Position numbers and translations under genes: made by a program. This document shows positions 49,905-60,960 of a stretch of DNA of 64,000 bases, in pieces (position 1 is the stretch's first letter; every line of letters starts with the position of its first letter). The stretch lies in NCBI GenBank assembly GCA_947179485.1, contig OX359248.1:1939501-2003500 (forward strand), read 5' to 3'. Source of the DNA: Allacma fusca (taxonomy: Eukaryota > Arthropoda > Collembola > Symphypleona > Sminthuridae). The notes under the pieces are model-generated. The model was given only the letters and a program-made list of their open reading frames with translations. It had not been told where the DNA came from and did not search any database.

Positions 49905-50244
49905 AATTTTAGATTGAGTGGATGAGCGAAAAACTCATGAGGAACGTGTAATCCGACTGAAGAAATTCTAATGAAGTAGGACGTTTGCTAGGGTCATGGT
50001 TGACAACCCACCTGGGAAAAAAGGAAATGGTAAATAACATTCTTAAAAACTACTTTCAATTAAGTAATGTTTCCAACCTCAAGATAAAAGCAACTTGAGG
50101 TAGTAGGAGCTCGTCAAAATCTTTCGATAATATCACTTCTTTTTGACGTAATCCTGCAATAACTCTGACTCTTTCCATTGCAGTCTCAAGAGGTTGGTAG
50201 AAAATTTCGAATAAAATTACTCTAAGAATGTATATGTCCACTTT
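49905..50244 (-). pseudogene. GCN2 (eIF2-alpha kinase)-like fragment, two exons
   Basis: Exon 50244-50078 (acceptor ATATTTTAG, donor GTTGGA) reads KVDIYILRVILFEIFYQPLE, then MERVRVIAGLRQ and KDFDELLLPQVAFIL. It joins in phase to 50011 onward (acceptor TTTTCCCAG), which reads WVVNHDPSKRPTSLEFLQSD. These are the last kinase-lobe segments of GCN2-type eIF2-alpha kinases. Homology ends after QSD and a stop follows at about 49905. The segment where SLGIIFFEM would be expected is degraded. No other part of the gene is in the window, so this is a captured or decayed fragment. Confidence 0.75.
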
Positions 50245-50825
50245 CTAAAATATTTTTCACAAATTAATACTAAACATTTATTGTCCGTAGACATATACAT
50301 AATACTCATACAATAAAACAATACATTACATGTACAAATGAAAGACGTACCATACGGTCTGAGCAGTATGGGAAAGTGTTTCCCTAATAATAATAGCACA
50401 TGAGTATAAGTCCTTTTTTCTACAAAATGACTGATCTAATCACACAGGGATTTTGATTACCGCCAATTTCCCTCTTTCCCCACCTGTGTCCAGTACAGGG
50501 GTTGTAATCACCCACAAATGGAGAGCGTTGTTGAAATCTGCGGTCAAAACTACAGGTAGGCTACCCGGGCTGAGTGACTTCACTGAATGAACGTATACAG
50601 GGTGAATTAAATAATTGGCGGAATTCAAAAAGTTAGAAATTACACAAATTAATGGAATGACGCCCATTATCAAATCTAAACCTATAAGTGACCTAATATT
50701 ATATATTATTGGTCAAACAACTTTCGTACTGGTATACAAGGTGCCCCAAAATTACTGACAAAGACATTTTTCTCAGGAATAAATTGTCAAATATGATGAA
50801 ACCATAGCATTTATATAGAAATAAA
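50245..50825. other. Flank of the large inverted-repeat element
   Basis: No supported gene. The right arm of the next element leaves the window at 64000, at sequence equivalent to about 50826. Whether the left arm extends further into this stretch cannot be seen here. Confidence 0.4.
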
Positions 50826-53800
50826 GGGGGTAAAAATAGAAACTGCAAGATCCAGAGATGTTCAAACGAAATAGCCTTTCTTCAAAACTTCGAAGGCCAT
50901 TTTTTCCTAACACGAATTCCTTGATGCTTCTTTTAAAAGAATCCTTTGAAATATGATGCCCATCACTCAGCTTTTTTCACTTATTAATTTAATCGTTAAT
51001 TTAATGACTCCTGCCTTCAGCCTTCAAAAAAATCAGCCTTCCTTCCCACACAGCCATCATAGCACCAAAAACTATAGCAATGCATTTAAACAACCCTTTT
51101 GCAGGTTAAAGACCTTAAAATGAGCAATATAATTCAAAATTGCATGGTTCCCAGGTATTTGTCATTAAAAAAATGTACTCAAATTCGTCCGAAGCATAAA
51201 TTCAATGAGTATATATATCAACAAACGGTTACGATTTCTCAGTGCGAACATTAGTATGTACATGATGCATTTGCAGTGATTTCAGTAGCACTCTCATTGT
51301 TTTCTTTGTGGCGATCATTTGTCGTTAGTTGTACACCGAAGCCGTTTAAGTAGCAGAGGGCTACTTTACACACGTCCTTCCTTCGCCTACCGTTTTCTGT
51401 TAATATTAGGAAGCCTTTATCCAGCCTTCCCAAATTAATTCAGCCAACCTGATTTCCCTTCTCAACCCTCTCTGGAAACTTGATCTTCTGCCATCCATCA
51501 AGCGTTTATTAAAGGCTACGCTGGACATATATGATAAGATCCACGTGAAAGGCAAAGCAAGTTGATGCCCCATAAATAGCTGGCGTAAACTTGCTTCTCT
51601 CACTCAAGCCTCTTTACGACCCTCCAAAAGTATAAGGTTTCGTGCTTAATTGTGAGGCAAAATAATACCACTGAACTGTTTGTTATCAACACAATGAACT
51701 CAAGTGAAGATTTTATTGTGTATAATAATGTGGTGGCACGTTCCATCCACACAAGGGTATTTTTATGACCCTCTTGAAAGTGACAGGAATCATGCGGTGC
51801 CTGCACTGCATGAAACCGTATCAAATTCCCTTTTTTTTCTTATATGAAGGTTTTGAAATTTAAATTGTGGAAGTCACCTCATTTTTGTCCTTCTCATCTT
51901 CATACCATTTAATTATAGTGATACCCAGTCATTCTGGTTAGCAATATGAATTTAAAAAATTTGCTGGTACAATTTGTACTGGCAGACTCTCACAATATTC
52001 TAATGAAAATATTAACCTGGGCAGTTAAATTGTTTTTCCGGATGTAATATAACATGCAACATAATAATCTCCAAAGGAATTTTCTCCGCTTAAAACTCTC
52101 CACCCGAGCGTAATTATCTCCCCCGGAGTTTTCTCACCGTAAATAATTCCGCCTAAAAATCCCCGGAGGAGTTTTATCGTAAATCCCCGGTGGCACATGT
52201 TCTGCCCATGACAATATCACGTGGTGCGGTTTTGGTTCGTATTAACTCAATTCAAATGATATAGGATTCGTATTAACATGAAGGATTCTAAAACTCTAAA
52301 CATGTTGAATCCAAAATCCAATATTTATACAATGAATATTACTGTGAATAGTCTACAGTGTACGGAGCTCACTTTCAGCTTTAGTTTTTAGTAAAGTTAA
52401 GTTAATTGTTTAACTTGAATTTCCCACGGATGATGTTACTGTCATTCTATATTAACCCTCCCCCTCCTACCTTCGTCATCGTCATTTCTTCTCGCCCCCT
52501 CCCTCCTTTGATGATGACTAGGCTTGGGATTTTGCGAAAAATTCGAAATTCTAAAAACGATTAGTTACGATACTCCCATGGGAGTAAAAGTAAACCCCAG
52601 ATACTAGTAGAATTCAAATATGAAAAAAAAGTTGCGAAAAATGCAAAATTTGCGAAATGGGACGGTTAACTGCGAAATTTGAAATTCCATTACAAATTCC
52701 AGAACCTTGTAAAATATTTTACATACAATCATAATATTTTGACATTTTTATCATTCAATTCTGGATCTTCGGGTTTACCCGCATACTATGTACAATGGCA
52801 TTCTCTCGTGGATCGCCTCATAAATAGCAGGCGTGAACTTGCTTCTCTCACTCAAGCCTTTTTACGACCCTCCAAAAGGATAAGGTTTCGGGCTTAATTG
52901 TGAGGCAAAATAATACCACTGAACTGTTTGTTATCAACACAATGAACTCAACTGAAGATTTTATTGTGGATAATAATGTGGTGGCACGTTCCATCCACAC
53001 AAGGGTATTTTTATGACCCTCTTGAAAGTGACAGTAATCATGCGGTCCTGCACTGCATGAAACCGTATCGAATTCCTTTTTTTTGCAACAGTAATGAAAT
53101 ACATTAATACGTATTTACACTTTAACACGTTCAATGTGTTTATCTTCACAGACACATTTTCTTTGATTAATTCACAATTTCTGAACGATTTAAAGGCAGA
53201 TTTAATAGAGGAAGGGAAAAGCATTTGTAAGCATTGTATCCCATTTGTTTTCACTTTGTCATTAGGAAAGCATTAAGGCATTAAGGTTAATTAATTGCAT
53301 TAAACCCAAATCATACTCTATTTATACCCTCACGTTCAATTCACATTTTGCATTACTTATTCTGCTGTTTTTACCCATTATTTTCAGTAAATATGAGCTT
53401 CATAACAAAAATTTTTCCATTTATTCCTTCAATGAATGATTGTAGTTAGCATTGGAGTTTGGTTTTAATACACCATTGTGAAATATGATCTGCTTGAACA
53501 GACATTGAAAGTGAAGACTGAAAATTTGTTTTCATATCGCACACTGAATTGTAATTATGTTATTGTCAAATCGACACATGCATTTTATGTGTATGTAATA
53601 TGCACTTTAAGAAAAAACCAAGTGTGTAACAAACAAACGTTCATTTTGCAAATGATACGGATGTCGCAATTGTCTGCTTTAATTTGTAGGACTTACCTCC
53701 ACACATAAATGTTCGTTGGGGTTTATACATTAGCTCATTTACGATCAAGTTCTTGAACGAGAATATTGCAACAGTATTTGTCCAATAAATCATTTTTATT

Positions 53801-53848
53801 ACAGTACTGGTTAAGTCTAGCTTAAGTTTAAGCCGGTTTCAGAAATTA
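50826..53848 (+). repeat. Left inverted-repeat arm
   Basis: Contains an internal direct repeat (51570-51832 and 52819-53083, about 263 bp), the GCGAAA-word repeat (52525-52742), and a cluster of CCCCGGAG / CGTAAAT words (52.09-52.20 kb). Short open frames here are mirrored in the right arm but have no recognisable domain or splice pattern. Confidence 0.88.
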
Positions 53849-53888
53849 CTTTTCAGAGTTAGATCTCCCGAACTTATAATTGCAGAAA

Positions 53889-55798
53889 ATGTTTTTTGTT
53901 TTGATTGTGGTTGTTGGAGCAAGTTTACTTCCAGGAGCATTTTCAAATCATAAGTTGGACTCCGCCGCGTACTTTAAGCAGGTATTTATGTCCAAAAAAA
54001 TTATCAAAACTTTGAAACGGATACATTTAGTTTGTAACGGTAAATAAATACACATTAATACAAATGTTTTTACACTTCCTTTTCAGCATTCGAATGTATT
54101 ATCCTACGAGATATCTGCCAAAGTGGTATTTAAGGTGGTCCTTCCTATGTTTAATTCAAGTAATCCTGGTAAATGCGAAGGTACAGATCTCCAGTGCATA
54201 GCTGAAAGTATGATATACAATCGACGGGAGGAGCTGAAGAGCATGCTTTGGAAACATCCCAGTGCTGCCAAGACCAAACGAGTTAAGCGTCAGGCGGGAC
54301 TTGTAGTTGCCGGTTTTCTTGGAGGATTAGCTCTGCATTCAATTTTCACATTACTGGGCTCAAAAATGTCTGGATCCGATAGCGATGCTGAGGGAAACAT
54401 AAACAGGGTAAGTCCATTTTAACAATAGTGGTTATGATTGTATTGTATAATACATGTTATATTGAAAGTTGAAAAAGATGAAATAGACCTTTTTACGTCT
54501 TACAATGATTGATGGTGCATAAGAAATCATCGTCACTAGAAACGAGTAGTAATTATTGGAAATGTGTTTTCGTTAAAGTGACTTGTATTTTATTACTTAT
54601 TATTGACTTTTAGCTATGGAGCTCCATGCATGGATATCAAAAACAGTTCCTTCTATTTCGAGAGGATGTTAACCTTTACAGCCAAAACCTTTCAAGGGCA
54701 TTGAATAGATCCTGGTGGTTTGACTCAGTTCTGGAAAAGCAAACACGGTCTCATTTACATTTAACTCAAGTTAATCAGTTTATGGATCGAGTAAATTTTG
54801 GTATGCAACGATGTGGTAGCCATTTCGTCCCTTTCCAGTTCATTTCTTCCTTTGAGTTTCATTCAAACCTTTTAACCGTGCAAAACCAAACAAAAGCACA
54901 CGGGTATAAACTTGCAATTGATCCCGAAAATCTTCACGAGTATTTACAACTCCCGCTGGCTGACTGTTTTCTAACTGATTCAAATGTGTATGTATTGGTT
55001 AATATACCAATGTATAAGAAAAGATGGACTATATACGACATGATTCCCATACCCTTTGCGTATCAAAATCAAACATGCGCTTTAGAAACTCGCCACACAG
55101 ATTTGGTTGCGGTTTCTATAGACGAGGTTAAAATCCTGGATTTGAATTCCCGTCCATTTTGTGACCTAGTGCAGAAAAAACTATGCCTTGTTCCTATGTT
55201 TCAATACCCAACTGAACAGTCTTCTACATGCGCCTCCAATATCTTTCACAGGACTTCTGTTGAATCGATTGGTAATGCGTGCCTATTTAAATGTACTTCT
55301 AAATACAATGTGATTGTGACCCCACTGGAGAAAAACAAGGTAGCCGTTACGAATGGTAAAATATTAATTGTAAAATGTAAGGAATCTAGCAATCGATTTC
55401 CCCTTTACTCCTTTGGGGCTCTAGAAATTTTGCTTAAATGCAACTGCTCATACAAGGTGGACAGCAAAAATATTAGTACCGATGGAGCTTGTATTGATTC
55501 TGCATTTAATGACATAGATGTCAAAAATATAGCACCTCACTTCCTTCTCACTCCTTCCTTGTCTGGAGCAGGTTTCGATTTGTATCACAATTGGTCATTA
55601 TATCTTCCCACTTTGAATTATACCAATACTGGAGCGAATAATAATGAACCGTTGAGCTATGAACCTTTCCCAATGATGGGATATAGTCTCAATGCCAGTC
55701 ATCTTTCCTTGTGGTTGGTAGTTCTGTCAGTGCTAGTGACCGTTTTATCAATTATTATTATATTTTATGGTTGCCTTATGAAAATAAATTTTAAATAA
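53889..55798 (+). CDS. Envelope-like type I membrane glycoprotein with furin-type site
   Basis: Three exons, 53889-53981, 54087-54407 and 54614-55798, all phase 0 with GT-AG signals, total 532 aa. Exon 1 gives a signal peptide (about residues 1-19). Exon 2 holds a basic RVKR site (about 96-99), directly followed by a glycine/alanine-rich hydrophobic stretch of about 22 residues, as in class I-type fusion proteins. Exon 3 has coiled-coil-like sequence, many Cys, numerous N-x-S/T sites, a transmembrane segment of about 22 residues near the C-terminus and a roughly 10-residue tail. This layout fits insect retroviral or baculovirus F-type envelopes and their domesticated relatives; the precise family is not settled. 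Reading frames are intact with no stop. Two introns are unusual for a retroviral env copy. The start lies about 40 bp inside the left arm boundary. Confidence 0.8.
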
Positions 55799-56473
55799 CA
55801 ATCATGCATACGGTAATCATTGCATTTACTGCATTTTAAAAGGCCAAGCACTCAGACAAGTTCAGTAATCGCAAGTTCGAATTTTGAATTTTTCTTATTG
55901 TTAGTTATGTATAAATATTCTGCAACATTTGAAGTCAAATATATGTTCTAATATGATATGTACCGTAAATGACAACGTATATATGTCATGTTTATTCAGT
56001 TTGAAATCTGTAAAGGAATCATCTGAGAAGAAATACTGTAATAATTATCTTCTAGAGCTATGTATTCAAGTACATAAATAAACATAAATATGTTTCAACA
56101 AACGTTTTAAACGTAATATTTTAATTTCATGTAATAAGTTTCACAGCAATAATTTTAGTTTCCTGTACATTCTAGTGTTCCAAATCCATTATCATGGTAT
56201 AAAGGTTACAATTCAAATGAATTAAGTAACATTTGAATAAGTATGCCTCCTGATTTACATGTCAACATTCATCGTATCTATCATAATATTATACATAACA
56301 TGTCCATTATAGAAATATTTTTAGAACACATATTGTATCCGTTATATTATTTAATTTTTTAATAATTCCATTTTTAGCACGCGAACCATTATGTACTTTA
56401 ACGTGTTACTGTATGATAAAAATAAAGTAATACCAAGCTGTATAGGTAAATATATGTATATATACGTAAATAA
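55799..56473. terminator. Shared 3' region of the two convergent genes
   Basis: 675 bp of AT-rich DNA between the two stop codons. AATAAA at 56077-56082 suits the plus-strand envelope-like transcript. No equally clear minus-strand signal for the transposase was found. Confidence 0.5.
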
Positions 56474-59400
56474 CTAATAATTCCTTCGCAATGATGTAAT
56501 TTCGTCCGCCTTTTTTAAGGCGTTTACAACCTCTATAGCATTAAATTCATACATTCTGCAACTTGATGTCACAGGAGAGGGGCATGACAGGCAACTCACA
56601 AATGTGGTAAATGAGAACGTCTTTAAAATAACCGGTTCTGGCCAGTAATATTTATTTCTGGTTTGCTTCATTAATTGTATTTCAACTTCACCAGCCTCGA
56701 TTTTAATATAAGTAACCAAGCCAACATAAAACATTGACGAACAAACAAATGAAGCATACTGTCCTTGCTTAAGCATTTCGATACCTGAATTAAATATTTC
56801 TGCGGTTGTATCGAACTTATGCACATAAGCTTCAATAGACGAAGCAAATCTTTTGCATATCAAACCCTCATTAGGAATAACGTCAATGAAATGTAATTTT
56901 CTCGTTCCCGGGACAGTTTTAAACCGCGTATAACGTTGCTCAATATCTTCACTACATTTTGTTATTACGGATTCTTCTATGTACTTGTAATGCTTTAATG
57001 GATCTGTGTTTTGCTGTTGTAGAAATGTACACATATCATTTGCACTTAAAATGTAATTTTCTTTCCTTCTGAGGCTTTCCAAGCGCACTAACCGCTTTGT
57101 AATAGCAGATATGGCATCTACAACATCCTTTCCATGGGATGTAGCACTGAAGCACCAACTAGCCTTTATACCGAAGTCTTCAAAGTGAAGGTACAAGTTT
57201 GCAAAGTTTTTTACGTTTTTATATTGCGAACCTGCACCATCTGAAACGTATATTAGTTCTGTAATCCATGGTAATCTTACTTTAATATCTGCAATAAATG
57301 AATACCTTAATGCATGGAAAGAAGTCGCATCATGGACAAGACTGTCACTTATTCCAACAAAAGAAAATAACCGAATATTTTCTGTTCTTGGTTCCTTATA
57401 GTATAAACAGAATGGGTGAATTGTTGCTTGCACATTTCCCCAGTAAGAACTTTGTACAGCATTTGGGATAACAAAGGTATAATTCTGGCCGAAATCAACA
57501 TTGACTATACCAACATTACACTGCAATTCTCTAAACTGCTTTAGGTCGTCAATGAATTGCTTTTGCTTAACATAAATAAAATGATGCTCTGCGGTTTTAT
57601 TTACGCATGTCTTAAACAAGTTGCAAAATGGAGACTTTTCTAATCGTTTCTTCGTTAATTCTATAGAAGGTCCATTCGAAAGTGATTCCCAATACCAAAA
57701 TTCGACAAAGGGCGATTCCCACATTTCTATGATATCTTCAACACCCTCAAAATTGGGACAATTTTCGCATATCCCCGTTAAACATTTTTCATCTTGACAA
57801 CAAAAAAATTTGTTCAACAATTCCGTTGTTTTTCCCGTTAAACCAATCGATTCACACAGAAGCTTAAAATTTGTGTGAATAGTACAAAGGCACGACTTTT
57901 GGAATCCTTTACGAAACCCCCAAACACATTCTCGAGGTCTAAGAGAAGCAAACTTGGACTTTGAGATGTGGAGGTAAGGATATTTGGCAACAAATTCCGA
58001 ATATAATTGCCTCATTGTACAAAACATTTCCCGCTTCTGAACCAGTGTTTTGACTGTTTTACCTTGTATTACCTCTCGAACGAAAATGGTGTCTCTAGCT
58101 GCAGGCGACAGTTTACTATTATCACAGTTTCTGTAAAATTCTGTTACAAGATTTACCGTGGAATCTGGGATTTTTCTTCCTAATCGAGGTGGAGGAGCGG
58201 ACATTGGTCCACACTCCTTTCTTAATTTCGAAACCTTCACGGCAGTTCCCTTGGAAACCTTAAATTTTGTTTGAAGTTTCGAAAGCGATACCCATTTTGG
58301 CGTACTAGTCATGCATTTGTACTGTTCAGAGACTGTTTCTGCAGCGTTTTTTGAGATAACAAGTTGATCGACTAGTTCATGACAATCTAGACATCCCTTG
58401 ACCAAATCCTGAACAAAATCAACATCATGTTTAAGGAAAGCTCGCATTAAAAACGCGACTTTTTCCTGCACGACCGATCTCAGACTGATACACTGTTTTA
58501 TAGTTCGTAGCTCAGACTTATTAACAAGAGGAATGCCCAATACATTACAAATGATTTTAATTTTTTCCTCAGCTACATCCTTATCAATGTAATCGTCATC
58601 ACTGTCAGATAAATCACTAGAGTCTGTCGAGCTTTCATCGAAAATGTCTTGTGTATCAGTGACGTTGCCGGGGACCTCGTCCACTTCCATTGCATCATCA
58701 TTCTTGTCGGACTGTCCAATCAATTCTTTTTGAATCAAATTCATGCACTTCCAACAAAGGTGGTCACCTATTGATAGATTTCGACCCAGTAGTGCCGCAC
58801 TGGCTATTTGTTCCTGTGTAACTTCCTTAAAAACCGTCAAAAAGTTTTTTTTATTTGGTTTCGGATGTCTCTGGAAAGGATCTGCGCAGTATACGCCAGG
58901 ACTGAAATGAAGGGAGAGTAATAATCTGTATTTCGTAATCCTAATTGTGACGTACAATTTCATTATTTTAATAGGATGGGCAACAGTTACCAAATATTTT
59001 ATCTGAGTAGTCCGCTTACTAAAATGTCCGTCAATTTGTCAAAATAAAAATGAAACTAGTGTACACCTGGAATATAATTCAAAACCGCAGTCTCTGAGGA
59101 ATTCAACATAAATTCTTTTTTGAGTCTCAACATGCTTGCTTTCAAATACTAATTTAAAAACGTGCTTAGAATCTACGGAAAATGGATTGTTATACTCCTC
59201 TTTGGATCCTTCAACATATTTGAATTCACCTTTTTAATAAACCAGCAATTCAATTTACACTTTCGATATTTCAATCACTGGGATACAACAAATCTAAAAT
59301 TCTTAGCTTAAAATATAAACGGTGCATTTTTTCCTCACGCTTTATATGCATTGTTACTGCAATTATACTGTCTAATACTATAACCTGCTTATTAAAACGG

Positions 59401-60643
59401 CCAATTTGAATAGCCCTGTTTTGAAATAAATTTGTTTATCAGATCAGGAGATTAATGAGACTTAAATACGGAATGAGTCAACCAAAAATTCTATAAACTG
59501 TTATCAAATTACATTTACCCTCCCCTAGTACCTTCTATTTGAATTTCTGTAGGAACGCCTTCCGTATGTGTCAGGTATTAGGAACACGCAAGAAGAACTT
59601 ATAAAAATGAAAATAGAGTGTTTGGGGGAGGATAAATATACCGTGCGCACTATATTTCTCTTAGGAGGAAAAGGTGTTGGAGGTAACATTATGATATATT
59701 TTATAAATTCCAAAATTATAATTTTGGACGGAATTTAACATAAATTTGTAACTTACAAAAATTCCTTGGCATGTTCCATGTAGACCTTGTACTTACAATC
59801 GAAGCAAACATAGCTTTCTGTAATCACTGGTAAATTCATTGGAAGTGCCAAATACTTCTCCAAAAGTTTACCACTTACGCGAAACCACACCTCGGTTGAC
59901 TTTTTTCTCCTTGGTGTAGAGTGATTTCCAAATGGGTTGGGGCAAACTATCGATTTTCTGTTAAAACAATTCAACTTATAAATACGATGTCCAACAAAAT
60001 GAAAAATAAAAAATAGGTCACAATAACGTTTTACGCACATGACTTTTGTTTGTGTAAGCAAGCCTGACCCTCCACACTGAAAACTTGTTGAAGCCACATC
60101 TGGACATCTCCTTTAAAAAATAAAACGTGCCATGAGTTACCATCTACATTAAAAAATTTCCTTTAATGCCGAGTTTTTAAAGTTCTTAAAGTTTTATTTT
60201 CAATGCATATTGCTCGCCGCGGAAGCGTGTTTAGTTGCAAATAGATGTTAGAAATTATCAATCATTGTTAGCAAAAAGGATAGTCAAATACTACAAACTG
60301 GCTACTGAAATTTACAATGATAGCTTACTCCGTATTTTGATGGTTCGGTCCAGAAGCCAAATCTTCATTACTAATACGTAAAATACGCAAATAGTTACAT
60401 GGCATACTATTTCAGATACGTAAAAGAAGAAGACGTACCAAAAACTTACCTATTTCGCGCAGGTTTCCGCACAACTGCCAGTCTACAAGGATTGCATATG
60501 TACGAGTTCAGAGGAAGAAGAACATCGGAAGTTATTCTCAAGGTTTCAGTAATTGGACGAAAATTGGACTTCGTTCTTTTAGAAGCTCTACATTGCTTCA
60601 AATGTCTGCCGAGAGGGTTGCAGCAGACAATCTCTACACTCAT
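56474..60643 (-). CDS. Putative DDE-type transposase with three zinc-module exons
   Basis: Exons 60643-60450, 59957-59757 and 58901-56474 have donors GTAAGT and GTAAGT and acceptors TTTTAACAG and TTCATTTCAG. They join in phase 2 to 2823 nt, 940 aa. Each exon contributes one module of the form C-x-(N/D)-P-(L/F)-x2-H followed by about 35-50 residues and CxxC: CCNPLGRH..ICNPCR, VCPNPFGNH..VCFDCK and YCADPFQRH..LCWKCM. An acidic Ser/Asp stretch (about residues 215-240) follows. The C-terminal half has NVDFGQN (Asp about 601), YVSDGAGSQYKN (Asp about 686) and SHGKDVVDAI (Asp about 727). The spacing fits an RNase H-like DDE/D core, with a basic helix after the last motif. Similar SHGK..D proteins are widespread in invertebrate genomes, but I cannot name the superfamily. 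The frame has no stops. The in-frame ATG at 58993 lies in the intron and is not the start. Confidence 0.82.
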
Positions 60644-60960
60644 TTTTCTTATTGTAGTATTACTTTCATAAATCCTTGTTCAACTTAAATGTATAAAAAA
60701 GAAACTTGTTTTCAAAAACAGGTTTTTTAAAACGTTTGCAGCGATAGGCAGGCCGCGAGAATTAGGTTCACCAAATCGATACGATTAAGAGATAAAATGC
60801 TCAAACTCAAGTAGTCACAAATGCTATTCTGATGATTCAGCAATACGCGTTTCTGGGAGATTATAATGAACAAATGCATAAGTGAGTCTTACTTAATAAT
60901 GCTTACGATAAAAACTATTTATTGCAGCAATAAATCGAAATTATTTTAGTTAAACAACTA
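60644..60960 (-). promoter_or_regulatory. Upstream region of the transposase gene
   Basis: About 320 bp between the right arm and the transposase start. An acceptor-like TTTATTGCAG at about 60.93 kb (minus) suggests a spliced 5'UTR. No core promoter motif can be named. Confidence 0.35.

Noticed and set aside
50440..50673. 77-aa minus-strand frame next to the large element
   Set aside because: Contains no recognisable motif and no splice continuity with the GCN2-like fragment.
51406..53708. Small open frames in the left arm as genes
   Set aside because: They are mirrored in the right arm simply because the arms are copies; no domain, consistent phase or splice signal was found.
58902..58993. 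N-terminal 31 residues of the long single-exon transposase frame
   Set aside because: They lie upstream of a strong acceptor (TTCATTTCAG) in the intron. The three-exon join restores the zinc-module pattern and phase.
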